This document shows positions 17,779 through 27,178 of a stretch of DNA of 64,000 nucleotides, in pieces. Numbering within the stretch: the first letter of the stretch is position 1; every line of letters starts with the position of its first letter. Source of the DNA: Maridesulfovibrio hydrothermalis AM13 = DSM 14728. GTDB lineage: Bacteria; Desulfobacterota; Desulfovibrionia; Desulfovibrionales; Desulfovibrionaceae. The translations under genes and the position numbers were made by a program. The stretch lies in assembly GCF_000331025.1 (NCBI RefSeq), contig NC_020055.1, forward strand, positions 857,870-921,869, read 5' to 3'. The notes beneath the pieces are model-generated. The model did not search any database. It was not told the DNA's origin and worked only from the letters and a program-made list of their open reading frames with translations.

Positions 17779-19425
17779 CTATGCGTCGGGGTACAGTTCC
17801 TGCGCCATGTCCCTCAGTTTGTATTTCTGAATCTTGCCGCTTGCTGTCATAGGGTAAGCATCAAGGAAAGTAATAAACTTTGGAATCTTATAACGGGCGA
17901 TCTTACCGCGGCAGAAATCAATTACATCCTGAGAAGTCATTTCCACTCCATCTTTAAGGATGATGAATGCGCCGACCTGCTCGCCGAACTTTACGCTGGG
18001 CACACCTGCGACCTGAACATCAAGAATCCCGTTCATGGTGTACAGGAATTCTTCAATTTCACGGGGGTAGATATTTTCCCCGCCACGAATGATCATATCT
18101 TTGAGACGTCCGGTAACTGCAACGTAGCCACCTTCATCCATAGTTCCGAGGTCACCGGAATGAAGCCAGCCGTCAACATCAACCGCAGAAGCCGATGCCT
18201 CAGGATTGTTGTAATATCCCTTCATGACGTTATAACCACGGCAGCAGATTTCTCCGGTTTCACCATGGGCGCATTTTTCACCTGTTTCGGGATTGAAGAT
18301 AGCAACTTCAATTTCAGGCATAGCCCGCCCGACAGATTCAGTACGGCGAACGATATCGTCCTCCATACGGGTCTGAGTCATAACCGGAGAAGCCTCGGTC
18401 AGACCGTAGCAGATGGTGATATCCTTCATGCTCATTTTATCCATGACTTTCTTCATCACTTCAACGGGACAGGGAGAACCTGCCATGATTCCGGTGCGCA
18501 GTGAGGAATAATCAAACTTCTCGAAAAACTTGTGCTCAAGAATGGCAATGAACATGGTCGGCACGCCGTAAAGAGCGGTACATTTTTCCTGATCAATTGA
18601 AGCCATAACCAGCAAGGGATCAAAACCTTCAAGGATGACCATGGTAGTACCATGATTAACCGCAGCCAGCACGCCGAGAACGCAGCCGAAACAGTGAAAA
18701 AGAGGAACAGGCAGACAAAGACGGTCACCGGGCTGAAAATCCTGATTCCTGCCGATCCAGTAACCGTTGTTTCCGATATTGTAGTGAGTGAGCTGTACTC
18801 CTTTCGGAAATCCGGTGGTGCCGGATGTGTACTGCATATTAACTACGTCATGCGGATCAAGAGTGGCCTGTCTTTCTTCAAATTCTTCATCGCTGACAAC
18901 GGAGGAGAGGTTGACAACTTCGGACATGGAGTACATACCGCGATGCTTTTCCTGCCCCAGAAAGAAAACTCTTTTAAGGTCCGGGAACTTTTCGCTTTTA
19001 AGGTAACCGCGTTCCTGAGTACGCAGTTCCGGAATAAGTTCGTAGGTGGTCTGGAGGTAGTCAATTTCCCTGAATCCATCGATGATGACCAGATTTTCGC
19101 ACTCAGACTGCTTGAGCAGGTACTCAAGTTCGGTTGTGCGGTAGAAAGTATTGACTGTAAGCAGAATAGCCCCGATCTTGGCGGTGGCGAACTGCAATGC
19201 CACCCAGTAAGGCACGTTGGTAGCCCAGACAGCAACTTTTTCACCTTTTTTGATGCCCAGAGCCATAAGGCCCATAGCCAGCTCATCCACCAGTTCACCG
19301 AATTCACGGTAAGTGAGACGAAAATCGCGATCAACGTATACTACAGCTTCATTGTCTGGCCATTTTTCAACAGCCTCATCCAGAAGCCCACCGAGTGTTA
19401 TTTCCCTGAGATGTGTTTTTTCCAT
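17779..19425 (-). CDS. AMP-forming fatty-acid/acyl-CoA synthetase
   Basis: This 548-residue adenylate-forming enzyme makes acyl-CoA from a free acid, ATP and CoA. It carries the P-loop [15 protein letters not shown], then [10 protein letters not shown], then [20 protein letters not shown] with the hinge region [17 protein letters not shown], and the C-terminal catalytic [11 protein letters not shown]. The overall pattern is closer to the FadD/YngI group than to the ligase at 15399-17045, so the two probably use different acids. It starts 12 bases after the stop of its own XRE-cupin regulator. Degradation or re-use of branched-chain or aromatic acids from amino-acid fermentation is a reasonable guess, not shown here. 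Confidence 0.9.
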   Translation of the reverse strand: MEKTHLREITLGGLLDEAVEKWPDNEAVVYVDRDFRLTYREFGELVDELAMGLMALGIKKGEKVAVWATNVPYWVALQFATAKIGAILLTVNTFYRTTELEYLLKQSECENLVIIDGFREIDYLQTTYELIPELRTQERGYLKSEKFPDLKRVFFLGQEKHRGMYSMSEVVNLSSVVSDEEFEERQATLDPHDVVNMQYTSGTTGFPKGVQLTHYNIGNNGYWIGRNQDFQPGDRLCLPVPLFHCFGCVLGVLAAVNHGTTMVILEGFDPLLVMASIDQEKCTALYGVPTMFIAILEHKFFEKFDYSSLRTGIMAGSPCPVEVMKKVMDKMSMKDITICYGLTEASPVMTQTRMEDDIVRRTESVGRAMPEIEVAIFNPETGEKCAHGETGEICCRGYNVMKGYYNNPEASASAVDVDGWLHSGDLGTMDEGGYVAVTGRLKDMIIRGGENIYPREIEEFLYTMNGILDVQVAGVPSVKFGEQVGAFIILKDGVEMTSQDVIDFCRGKIARYKIPKFITFLDAYPMTASGKIQKYKLRDMAQELYPDA

Positions 19426-19437
19426 GAAATGCTCCGC

Positions 19438-20004
19438 CTATTCCGGAAAATAAAGTACTGCGTAAATATCACACTTCTCACCGTTTGCAGCGGCTACATA
19501 ATGCGGAACAACAGAATTGAAATATACACTGTCGCCTACTCCAAGAGTGCTTTTCTCCTTGCCGTAGACAACATCAAGTTTACCGGAAACAACTATAATA
19601 AACTCCTCGCCTTCGTGAGAAGTCATTTTGTGTTCACCGTCTTCAGGCTGAATCTCAATGAAGAACGGTTCCATATGGCGGTCGCTTTTGCCCTTTCCCA
19701 GAGAAAAATACTTCATGGAAGCAACTTTTTCTTTATCGGAATGCATGGTGAATTCTTCCTGACGTTCACCAAGGCGGGTAATGAGCGGATCTTTGCTGAC
19801 CTGATCATCAAGGAAAGTTCCAAGTCTTACGCCTAAAGCTCTAGCAATTTTGAGCAGCGGTCCCAGTGAGGGGTATTTGTCTTTTTCTTCGACTGCATCA
19901 AGAAATTCAAGTCCAAGTCCGGTGCGTTCGGAAAATTCTTCAAGGCTGACACCCTGTTTTTCTCTGAAAGTTTTAATCCGCTGTCCTACTTTTGCTTTGG
20001 TCAT
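19438..20004 (-). CDS. XRE-family regulator with C-terminal cupin domain (copy 2)
   Basis: This is the second XRE-cupin regulator, 188 residues from ATG 20004, which is preceded by GAGGGGA; a longer frame to 20037 lacks this support. The helix-turn-helix is at about residues 8-62 (VSLEEFSERTGLGLEFLDAVE). The cupin barrel lies at about 110-186 (TSHEGEEFIIVVSGKLDV and GDSVYFNSVVPHYV). It is the first gene of the minus-strand block, 12 bases ahead of an acyl-CoA synthetase. A likely model is autoregulation and control of the ligases in response to an acid or acyl-CoA. The spacer upstream (20005-20328) must hold its promoter. Confidence 0.88.
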   Translation of the reverse strand: MTKAKVGQRIKTFREKQGVSLEEFSERTGLGLEFLDAVEEKDKYPSLGPLLKIARALGVRLGTFLDDQVSKDPLITRLGERQEEFTMHSDKEKVASMKYFSLGKGKSDRHMEPFFIEIQPEDGEHKMTSHEGEEFIIVVSGKLDVVYGKEKSTLGVGDSVYFNSVVPHYVAAANGEKCDIYAVLYFPE

Positions 20005-20328
20005 ATTCCCCTCTACTGGTCTAAGCCCGCATTTCACGGTATTCTGGATGATATAATGAAATAAACGTTAGAAATGAGTGCTTACATTATTAACAAATAT
20101 TTGTCATCATTTGCGATATGCTGGCGTTAAATTCAAATAAATATGCAAACAGCGCGCAGAATAAATCGTTGCGCTGCAAAAATGAAGAACTAAATTTACC
20201 TCTGGAAATATTAATTGCTGCAAGAGATAAATCAGTTATTTGCAGTTATAATTTTGCTATTGGCCTTTTTTATAAAAATTATCTATAGTTCGCTCTACAT
20301 TATTTTTTATAAGGGTAAGGAAATATAA
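20005..20328. other. Divergent, AT-rich promoter region
   Basis: This spacer lies between the divergently transcribed XRE-cupin regulator and the TPR gene and is strongly AT-rich. A possible plus-strand promoter is TTGGCC at 20260-20265 with TATAGT at 20284-20289, about 40 bases before the TPR start; it is only a partial match. No palindromic operator for the cupin regulator stands out. Confidence 0.4.
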
Positions 20329-21081
20329 ATGGCCCCTGCAGAACAAGCGACTGACAGAAAAAAAATACAGGGAGTTTTCTCCAGCCAGAATGTTCAGAAA
20401 ATCGGAACAGGTACAACTGTCCGTAGAACAATCAGCAAGATGTACTGGATGGCGAAAGAACTTGATGACGGAACAGTAGAAGTGCAGGCTCTTAACACCA
20501 GTTATATTCCTGCCGGTCCTAAATCGACTGTTCCCTTGGAAGAATTCCTTTCAAAATATTCTCCAGAACCTGAATTTTATGTATCAACCGTTTTTCCCAA
20601 AATGAAAGAGCTTAACAGCACCATTGAGCGCGGTGAAAAAGCAAGACAAGCCGGAGCAACCTACAGCGCCGAGTTTGAATTTCAAAATGCAGTCAGCGTT
20701 GATGAAGATAATGTAAAAGCAAATTTCGGTCTGGGCCTTACCTATATGGAACGGGGCGAAACAAACAAGGCCAACGATATTTTTGAAAGACTGGTCAAAC
20801 TAGATGCAGCCTTCCAAACCGAGCACAAGCATCTTTTCAATGAATTCGGCATCAACCTGCGCAAGACCGGAATGCAGGATCAGGCTCTTGATTATTATGA
20901 ACGCGCACTTGAAATGACCAAGCAGGATGAAAATCTGCACTACAACATCGCCAGAGCTTACTTTGAAAAAGGAATGCTCGATAAGTGTGCTGATCACCTG
21001 ACCAAGGCTCTCGCGATTAATAAAGATCATCCTGAAGCAGGAAAATTTCTGGAATTCGTCAAAAAGGCCCAGCAGGCATAG
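20329..21081 (+). CDS. TPR-repeat protein of unknown function
   Basis: This 250-residue soluble protein has no signal peptide. Residues about 1-95 form a small unrecognised domain (TTVRRTISKMYWMAKELDDG and SKYSPEPEFYVSTVFPKM). The C-terminal half has three to four tetratricopeptide repeats, seen in KANFGLGLTYMERGE, LFNEFGINLRKTGM, LHYNIARAYFEKGM and the helix ending EAGKFLEFVKK. TPR arrays mediate protein contacts, so an adaptor role is likely. AAGGGTAAGGA precedes the start. It is monocistronic, with a divergent regulator upstream and a terminator-like hairpin after it. Confidence 0.8.
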   Translation: MAPAEQATDRKKIQGVFSSQNVQKIGTGTTVRRTISKMYWMAKELDDGTVEVQALNTSYIPAGPKSTVPLEEFLSKYSPEPEFYVSTVFPKMKELNSTIERGEKARQAGATYSAEFEFQNAVSVDEDNVKANFGLGLTYMERGETNKANDIFERLVKLDAAFQTEHKHLFNEFGINLRKTGMQDQALDYYERALEMTKQDENLHYNIARAYFEKGMLDKCADHLTKALAINKDHPEAGKFLEFVKKAQQA

Positions 21082-21188
21082 TATATTTTTCGATGCGCAA
21101 ACGACCATTGACCTCTTCTTTTTTTACCGTCCAAGCTTAGATAATCGAACATGAGTGCGCAGCACTTGATAACAAATCTTTCCCGTTA

Positions 21189-21226
21189 AAAGCCCGCCCC
21201 GGACAGACTGGAGCGGGGCTTTATTG
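21189..21226 (+). terminator. Probable terminator after the TPR gene
   Basis: AAAGCCCGC pairs with GCGGGGCTTT with one bulged G, then TTTATT. It lies about 110 bases after the stop codon, which is far but on the right strand. Confidence 0.55.
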
Positions 21227-21325
21227 TACGGAGCAAAGTCAGGTTCTCCCCTGCTTAATCCGGTAATATACCGGCAGAGATTCGACTGGCAGGAGACTGA
21301 CGTTTTTTTATTAACTTAAGCTCTG

Positions 21326-22609
21326 CTAATTTTTTTCGATCAGGGCTGAATAGAAAAATTCCCGCAGCTCAGATTCAGGCGGCGTGGTCCATTCTTTTAC
21401 CAGCTTTGCATCCTTATGCTTCTTGAGAAACGAGGCAATCTGAACTTCATTTTCAGCAGGATTAAGGGTGCAGGTGATATAAGCCATGCGTCCGCCGCTG
21501 CGCACAGTCTTCCAGCTGTTTTCCAGAATTTTTGACTGGAGGCGGATGAGCGATGCAACATCATCGGGAGTTCTTTTAAATTTGGTATCCGGCCTTCTTG
21601 ATAAAACTCCAAGCCCGGAGCAGGGAACGTCCAGCAGAGCTGTACCGATAGAGCTATATGCCAATGGCGGATTAATTGCCGATGCCCTGAATGCCGAAAT
21701 AGACGGGGTCTCTCTTTTCAAGGCAGAAAGACGTCTCAGGTGCGGATCACTTGCAATAATGGGTGATACACCTTTGCTGTTTAAAAATCTTAATTTTCCA
21801 CCACGACCGGCACAGGCATCCCATACCGGAACAGCCCATTTTACAGGCTCAAGAACCGACAGGGCTTCTCGGGCAGCGTAGCTCTGTCTGGCGAAAACTT
21901 CTTTAGGAAGCTCTTTAAAAACCTGCGGACGGTAGCCGGAATAAAAAGCAAAAGCCTGCCCGTCGGATTCAATGAAGTCATTTTCCTCCATCAGAGTAAG
22001 TGCTGCTTTTCTGGCTTCTTTATCCTTTGTGTTAAGGACAAATCCGGCTGCGGGAGGGCAAATCTGAGCATCAAGATACATCTCGGCTTTTTCACGACCG
22101 TAACTGTCAAGCCACAACTCAACTATCCACTCAGGACAGGAGTAATAAGCAGAAAGGTATTCAACATCACCTTGCGTCTGACGGCGGAAAAAGTCTTCGT
22201 CAGCACCGTCTTCTGCCAGCCTTGCTACTTTACGGAGCACTGCATTGGCCAGTCCGCCGAGCTTGCCGCGGGAAAGACGTTTTGCAGAATCAACCCCCCA
22301 GTCAACGGAAGCATAGGCAGGAACATCCATATGCATTATTTCGTATGAAGCCATACCCAGCACCCTGAGCACCGGAGCCGGCAGTCCGTCAGGATTGGAA
22401 AGGAAACAATTTAAAACTGTCTGCAACCGGATTCTCATACGCAGGTAACCATAGAGAATTTCAGTTACAAATCCCCGGTCACGCTGATCAAGATCAGAAG
22501 ACGAAAGGGCGTCATCCAGTACGGCCTGAGCATCTGCGCCGCCGTCAAGTGAACGGGTTACGCAATCAAAAGCAAGCCCTCTAGGCCCCGGCAGGGAAAA
22601 TTTTTTCAT
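21326..22609 (-). CDS. rsmB: RsmB-like rRNA cytosine-5 methyltransferase
   Basis: This enzyme probably methylates a cytosine of 16S rRNA using S-adenosylmethionine. The N-terminal 140 residues form a NusB-like RNA-binding domain. The C-terminal half is a Rossmann methyltransferase with DACAGRGGKLRF (SAM binding), LDVPCSGLGVLSRRPD (Cys motif) and YITCTLNPAENE with the catalytic cysteine. The 427-residue length fits RsmB/Sun. It starts 19 bases after the DUF116 gene and is the last gene of a minus-strand run including def and fmt. Another m5C rRNA methyltransferase specificity is possible. Confidence 0.9.
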   Translation of the reverse strand: MKKFSLPGPRGLAFDCVTRSLDGGADAQAVLDDALSSSDLDQRDRGFVTEILYGYLRMRIRLQTVLNCFLSNPDGLPAPVLRVLGMASYEIMHMDVPAYASVDWGVDSAKRLSRGKLGGLANAVLRKVARLAEDGADEDFFRRQTQGDVEYLSAYYSCPEWIVELWLDSYGREKAEMYLDAQICPPAAGFVLNTKDKEARKAALTLMEENDFIESDGQAFAFYSGYRPQVFKELPKEVFARQSYAAREALSVLEPVKWAVPVWDACAGRGGKLRFLNSKGVSPIIASDPHLRRLSALKRETPSISAFRASAINPPLAYSSIGTALLDVPCSGLGVLSRRPDTKFKRTPDDVASLIRLQSKILENSWKTVRSGGRMAYITCTLNPAENEVQIASFLKKHKDAKLVKEWTTPPESELREFFYSALIEKN

Positions 22610-22628
22610 CAGTTATATTTCCGTTTTT

Positions 22629-23447
22629 TTAAAGACCGGTAATTGGTGTCATAGCAACATTTTTGTCAGCATCTTCGGGAAGTCTATCTTCCTTGATGAA
22701 ACGACGCAAAGCTTCCTCCACTGCCAGCAGCGATACTTCCGTATCAAGGCAGGGGCCATGCGGACGTTCATTAAGCACTCCAAAAACGGGAAGCGGATAG
22801 GTATCCTGAATTCCGCTGGCAAGGTCGCGCTCACAGGCAATGGCAATAATAAGGCGGGGACGTTTCTGCACAACCAGACGGCGGGCAATAGTTCCTCCGG
22901 TGGCTACGGCAAAATGAGATCCATACTTGTCGCGCAAATCAAGCAGCCCTTTGATAGTACAGAGTCCGCAGCGTTTACAGTTATCCACGTCGTAAGTCAG
23001 GCGCATATCGCAGCGGCTGTTCTGCAAACAGTGCGGAGTAAGAATCATAATCTTTTCAGGATCATATTTACCGGTCTCGGAGAGTACCAGTTCATTATTA
23101 ACCTTGATAAAGGAAGACCTGATCTTACGCTTAGAAAGACCGAAAAGCCGGCCCAGAATAGTCATAAGAGGGAGAAATAATTTAACGGTCAGGCCCCGCG
23201 CTTTCTGAGAAAAAGGAAAGGTACGCCCAAGCACTACATTGGCAAGCAGTCCGGCATAAGCCCAGCCGACCGTCAAAATAAGTGCCAGAACAATAAGCCC
23301 CAGAGTCCACGATGCCCAGGCTCCGAAAGAGGAAAGACCTACGTACGGTACGTACCAGAGCATAGCAAAAAACAGGCAAAGCAATCCACAGGTTCCGGTG
23401 ATCAGCCCTATAAACAAACGTTTTTTAGAATCTTTTTCTACACTCAC
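22629..23447 (-). CDS. DUF116 membrane protein with cysteine cluster
   Basis: This 272-residue protein belongs to DUF116. Two N-terminal membrane helices (about residues 12-32 and 40-68) are followed by a cytoplasmic domain. That domain has HCLQNSRC, then NCKRCGLC, which looks like a metal or Fe-S binding cluster, and later IACERDL and GVLNERPHGPC. The family is common in anaerobes beside translation genes, as here between fmt and rsmB, but its function is unknown. A role in tRNA or rRNA modification or lipid metabolism is only speculation from context. Confidence 0.87.
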   Translation of the reverse strand: MSVEKDSKKRLFIGLITGTCGLLCLFFAMLWYVPYVGLSSFGAWASWTLGLIVLALILTVGWAYAGLLANVVLGRTFPFSQKARGLTVKLFLPLMTILGRLFGLSKRKIRSSFIKVNNELVLSETGKYDPEKIMILTPHCLQNSRCDMRLTYDVDNCKRCGLCTIKGLLDLRDKYGSHFAVATGGTIARRLVVQKRPRLIIAIACERDLASGIQDTYPLPVFGVLNERPHGPCLDTEVSLLAVEEALRRFIKEDRLPEDADKNVAMTPITGL

Positions 23448-23491
23448 TTTTTTACCTATACTTGTTTACGCTTTGCGCGGCCCCCTGCGGC

Positions 23492-23516
23492 CAAAAAGGG
23501 TAATCAGTTTTACCCT
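23492..23516 (-). terminator. Small terminator after fmt
   Basis: Read on the minus strand, AGGGTAA (23510-23516) pairs with TTACCCT (23497-23503) and runs into TTTTTGG. It lies between fmt and the DUF116 gene and may only reduce readthrough. Confidence 0.55.
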
Positions 23517-23618
23517 CTGATATCCATAAAGTTCAAAGCAAACCTTCCCGTCTAAAGGCTCTCGGCCTTTGATTCCCGAAAGAACTTCCGGCAGGAACGG
23601 CGGATGAACATTAAAGTC

Positions 23619-24575
23619 TTAGGAACATTTGGCCATGTAGCCGCACATGAAGGACTTGCCGTCCATTTCTTTTTTACCGGCCGGCTTGACCTTTTCGGCG
23701 AGGTATATTTTATCGGCGCAGGCAATGCCCAGCATCGAATCAAATTCACCTACGATGGTTCCGGGTGCGTGATCACCTACAGGTTCTTCACTGACCTTGC
23801 CGGGTGTTATCACGAGCCGGATAGGATCTTTATCACCTTCTGGCTGCCAGAAGAAATATGAACCGGGCCAAGGGTGCATGGCTCTGATCTGGGTATCCAC
23901 TTTTGCAATCTCACGATTCCAGTCAATAAGACCGTCTTCTTTGGTCAACTTGGCCGCGTATGTGGCAAGAGAATCGTCCTGCGGCATCATGGCAAGCCTT
24001 CCGTCCTGATAGCGGAGCAGGGTCTCCATAACCAGCGGTCCACCCATTTCAGCAAGCTCATCATGAATTTTACCGGCGCAGTCATTCCAGGCGATGCCCA
24101 GAGCCTGCTGCACCAGAATAGGGCCGGTATCAAGCCCGGCTTCCATCTTCATGATGGTAATTCCGGTAGCGCGGTCTCCTGATTGAACAGAACGCTGAAT
24201 AGGTGCTGCTCCGCGGAATTTCGGCAGCAGGGAGGCATGCACGTTGATAGGCAGCACAGACGGGATATCAAGCACTGCCTGAGGCAGGATGAGTCCGTAA
24301 GCTGCGACCACCAGAAAGTCCGGTTTAAGGGCTTTGAGCTGTTCAACGTCTGCTTCATCTTTAAAATTAAGCGGCTGATATACGGGGATGCCGTATTTCA
24401 GGGCCACTTCTTTAACTGCGGACTGCCTGACTTTCTGCCCTCGTCCGCCGGGACGGTCAGGCTGGGTATATGCTCCGATAACATCACATCCATCCCATTC
24501 CTGCAGGTATTCAAGAATGGTGGACGCAAAGTCCGGAGTGCCCATGAAAACTATTTTCCAGTGCTTTTCTGCCAT
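23619..24575 (-). CDS. fmt: Methionyl-tRNA formyltransferase
   Basis: Fmt formylates the amino group of methionyl-tRNA(fMet) using 10-formyl-tetrahydrofolate. The 318-residue protein shows FMGTPDFASTILEYL at the N-terminus and the formyltransferase catalytic motif HASLLPKFRGAAPIQ, with Asn, His and a later Asp in MEAGLDTGPIL. A C-terminal tRNA-binding domain follows from about 210. Its start overlaps the end of def by 25 bases, so the two are translationally coupled. This is the usual pairing of formylation and deformylation genes. Confidence 0.96.
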   Translation of the reverse strand: MAEKHWKIVFMGTPDFASTILEYLQEWDGCDVIGAYTQPDRPGGRGQKVRQSAVKEVALKYGIPVYQPLNFKDEADVEQLKALKPDFLVVAAYGLILPQAVLDIPSVLPINVHASLLPKFRGAAPIQRSVQSGDRATGITIMKMEAGLDTGPILVQQALGIAWNDCAGKIHDELAEMGGPLVMETLLRYQDGRLAMMPQDDSLATYAAKLTKEDGLIDWNREIAKVDTQIRAMHPWPGSYFFWQPEGDKDPIRLVITPGKVSEEPVGDHAPGTIVGEFDSMLGIACADKIYLAEKVKPAGKKEMDGKSFMCGYMAKCS

Positions 24576-25060
24576 TTTTTGATCTTCTTGTCGTACATTG
24601 CACGTTTAAGGCGGCCCACTCTGTTTACGATGAGGGTTCCGTCAAGGTGATCTATCTCATGCTGCAACACAATAGCCAGAAATTCATCGGCTTCAATCTT
24701 GATATCATTTCCGTCAATATCCTGTCCGGTGACAGTCACTTTTTCACTGCGTTTAATAACGCAACGGAAAGAGGGACAGGAAAGGCAGCTCTCTTCAGAG
24801 TCGACCTTGCCTTCACTGGCGATAATTTCAGGATTGATAATAACCTGAAGTGCGGTTCGCTCTTTGGGACCGGAAGGATCAATGACGATCAGACGCTTTT
24901 GCAATCCGACCTGCGGAGCGGCAAGGCCCACACCATCATCATCGTACATGGTTTCAATCATGTTATCGATGGCTTCCTTCAGCTCAGGAGTAACTTCTTC
25001 CACCCTTGTGCAAACTTCATTAAGGGAAGCTTCAGGGTATTTTAATATTTCTAGTCTCAT
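24551..25060 (-). CDS. def: Peptide deformylase
   Basis: Def removes the formyl group from the first methionine of new proteins. The 169-residue enzyme has all three metal-site motifs: GVGLAAPQVG, EESCLS (the usual EGCLS with a one-residue change and the metal-binding Cys kept) and QHEIDHLDG, with two metal-binding histidines and the catalytic Glu. Its end overlaps the start of fmt by 25 bases. It is separated from aspS by a 275-base spacer containing a hairpin and a repeat element. Confidence 0.95.
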   Translation of the reverse strand: MRLEILKYPEASLNEVCTRVEEVTPELKEAIDNMIETMYDDDGVGLAAPQVGLQKRLIVIDPSGPKERTALQVIINPEIIASEGKVDSEESCLSCPSFRCVIKRSEKVTVTGQDIDGNDIKIEADEFLAIVLQHEIDHLDGTLIVNRVGRLKRAMYDKKIKKWQKSTGK

Positions 25061-25088
25061 AAAAATTTCCTTAAAGGCTTAAGACCTG

Positions 25089-25130
25089 ATTAATGCACTG
25101 CGCACTTTTACAGGCGATTTCGCCTCCGGC
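25089..25130. repeat. Dispersed intergenic element, copy A
   Basis: The segment TGCACTGCGCACTTTT followed by GGCGATTTCGCCTCCGG strongly resembles the intergenic segment at 43519-43563. Similar shorter fragments lie near 15327. It appears to be a short non-coding repeat family. Confidence 0.45.
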
Positions 25131-25173
25131 TTTCAAGTAGGATAACCCCCTTTAAAAGCCCTATTTAGGGGAA

Positions 25174-25205
25174 ATTCTCCGGCCCGCAAGTGTGGACCGG
25201 AGAAT
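25174..25205. other. Intergenic hairpin upstream of def
   Basis: ATTCTCCGG (25174-25182) and CCGGAGAAT (25197-25205) form a perfect 9-bp stem. No T run follows on either strand, so it is not a standard terminator. It lies about 130 bases after the aspS stop and 114 bases before def. Confidence 0.55.
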
Positions 25206-25335
25206 CATTAACCATTTCATCAACTGTTCAAAAATGTGCCAGACACTCTAAAAAAGCAAGACCGAAATGCACTGAGGGTACACAGGAGTTTGAACTTTTT
25301 TAAAGTAATTAAGCAATCACGCACTTTTCAACAAT

Positions 25336-27159
25336 TTAAGCTTCTTTTTTCTCGCGAAGTCTAATGCCCAGATCACGCAGCTGCGTGCTGGCAACTCCCG
25401 AAGGAGCCTCGGTCATCAGGCAGGTCGCTTTCTGAGTTTTAGGGAAAGCGATTACATCTCTGATGGATTTAGCCCCGCACAGAATCATAATAAGTCTGTC
25501 CAGACCAAAAGCAATCCCGCCATGAGGCGGCGCACCGAATTTCAGAGCATCCATGAGGAAACCGAACTTGGCGCGTGCTTCTTCTTCATCAATTCCCAGA
25601 GCAGCAAACATTTTTTCCTGCATCTCCGGAGTATGTATACGGATGGAACCGCCGCCGATTTCATAACCGTTGATTACGAGGTCGTAGGCACGGGCAAGAG
25701 CATCGCCGGGTTTTTCAGCCAGCTCGTCAATCTGTCCAACCTGCGGAGAGGTGAAAGGATGATGTCTTGCCACATAGCGTTTTTCATCCGGATTGTACTC
25801 AAGAAGAGGAAAGTCAGTAACCCACAGGGGAGCAAATTTGGACTCGTCGATGAGTTCAAAGCGTTCGCCGAGTTTGAGTCTGAGCGCAGCAAGAGCGGCG
25901 TTGACAATATCAGCTGCTCCGGCCTGAAAGAAAAGAATATCGCCGGGCTGACAGCCGGTAAGCTCCTGAAGCTTCGTGCATTCTTCTTCGCTGAAAAATT
26001 TAACAATCGGAGACTGCCATGTGCCGTCTTCTTTGACTTTAATCCAGGCGAGTCCCTTGGAACCGTAGATTTCGACAAATTTTGTGTATTCATCAATTTC
26101 TTTACGGCTGAGCTGAGCACCATCAGGTACGCGTAGAACTTTACAAAGCTCCGCTTTGCCGAAGACCTTAAAGTCGGAACCGCGGAAGATATCAGAGGCT
26201 TCCTGCAGTTTCAGGTCAAAGCGGACATCCGGTTTATCACAACCGTAATCACGCATGGCATCAGCAAAAGTCATACGTGGAAACTCAGCGGGAAGTGCTG
26301 TTTCAATGGTTTCATTAAAAACAGTGCGGATCATGTTTTCAGCCATGCCCATGATCTGCTCTTCATCAACAAAACTCATTTCGATATCAATCTGAGTGAA
26401 CTCAGGCTGGCGGTCAGCGCGAAGATCCTCGTCACGGAAACATTTAACAATCTGGAAATAACGGTCCAGACCGGAAACCATCAGCATCTGCTTAAAGAGC
26501 TGCGGAGACTGAGGCAGAGCGTAAAACTCGCCGCTGTTCATACGGCTTGGAACCAGAAAGTCACGTGCGCCTTCAGGAGTGGACTTGGTCAGAACCGGAG
26601 TCTCAACTTCGAGAAATCCCAGTCCGTCAAGGTAGCGGCGTACAGACTGCGCGGCTTTGTTGCGAAGAATAAAGTTTCTGGCAAGGGCGGGACGGCGCAG
26701 ATCCAGAAAACGGTATTTGAGACGCAGCTGCTCCGCGGCATCAGTACGGTCTTCAATTGCAAACGGAGGTGTTTCGGAGGTGTTGAGAAGTTTCCACTCA
26801 TCAACAACAATTTCGATTTCGCCGGTGGTCAGGTTTTTGTTGATCATGCCGTCAGGACGCTCACGCACCTGACCTTTAATGGCAACAACATACTCAGAAC
26901 GGATAGCGTGAGCGCGTTCATGCGCATCCACATTATGCTCCGGACTGAAGACAACCTGAGTCAGACCTTCACGGTCACGCAGGTCAATAAAGATAAGTCC
27001 ACCGTGGTCACGGCGAAACTGAACCCAGCCCATGATCAGAATTTCTTCACCAAGATTCTTAGCGGTGATTTCGTTGCAGCTATGGGTTCTTTTCCAGTCT
27101 CCGAGCGGTTCAATCACTCGGTATTCATCATAATCGCGTTCTTCGATCTGTTCAGACAT
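25336..27159 (-). CDS. aspS: Aspartyl-tRNA synthetase
   Basis: AspS charges tRNA(Asp) in translation. This is the long bacterial class II type with an N-terminal anticodon-binding OB fold (GWVQFRRDHGGLIFIDLRD). Motif 2 is FRDEDLRADRQPEFTQIDIE, the bacterial insertion (GAD) domain lies in the middle, and motif 3 is GGIAFGLDRL. I chose ATG 27159, preceded by GGGAGAG, giving 607 residues. A longer frame starting inside the end of hisS has no such support. It starts 19 bases after hisS and shares its operon. Whether it also charges tRNA(Asn) cannot be decided here. Confidence 0.96.
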   Translation of the reverse strand: MSEQIEERDYDEYRVIEPLGDWKRTHSCNEITAKNLGEEILIMGWVQFRRDHGGLIFIDLRDREGLTQVVFSPEHNVDAHERAHAIRSEYVVAIKGQVRERPDGMINKNLTTGEIEIVVDEWKLLNTSETPPFAIEDRTDAAEQLRLKYRFLDLRRPALARNFILRNKAAQSVRRYLDGLGFLEVETPVLTKSTPEGARDFLVPSRMNSGEFYALPQSPQLFKQMLMVSGLDRYFQIVKCFRDEDLRADRQPEFTQIDIEMSFVDEEQIMGMAENMIRTVFNETIETALPAEFPRMTFADAMRDYGCDKPDVRFDLKLQEASDIFRGSDFKVFGKAELCKVLRVPDGAQLSRKEIDEYTKFVEIYGSKGLAWIKVKEDGTWQSPIVKFFSEEECTKLQELTGCQPGDILFFQAGAADIVNAALAALRLKLGERFELIDESKFAPLWVTDFPLLEYNPDEKRYVARHHPFTSPQVGQIDELAEKPGDALARAYDLVINGYEIGGGSIRIHTPEMQEKMFAALGIDEEEARAKFGFLMDALKFGAPPHGGIAFGLDRLIMILCGAKSIRDVIAFPKTQKATCLMTEAPSGVASTQLRDLGIRLREKKEA

Positions 27160-27178
27160 GTCAGTCTCTCCCGGGATT

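Noticed and set aside
18652-19836. 394-residue open frame antisense to the acyl-CoA synthetase and cupin regulator
   Set aside because: It lies opposite two well-supported genes with clear motifs, has no ribosome-binding site of note, and its residue make-up is that of an antisense frame.
25174-25205. Hairpin after aspS as a terminator
   Set aside because: The stem is perfect, but no T run follows on either strand, so it was listed as a hairpin only.
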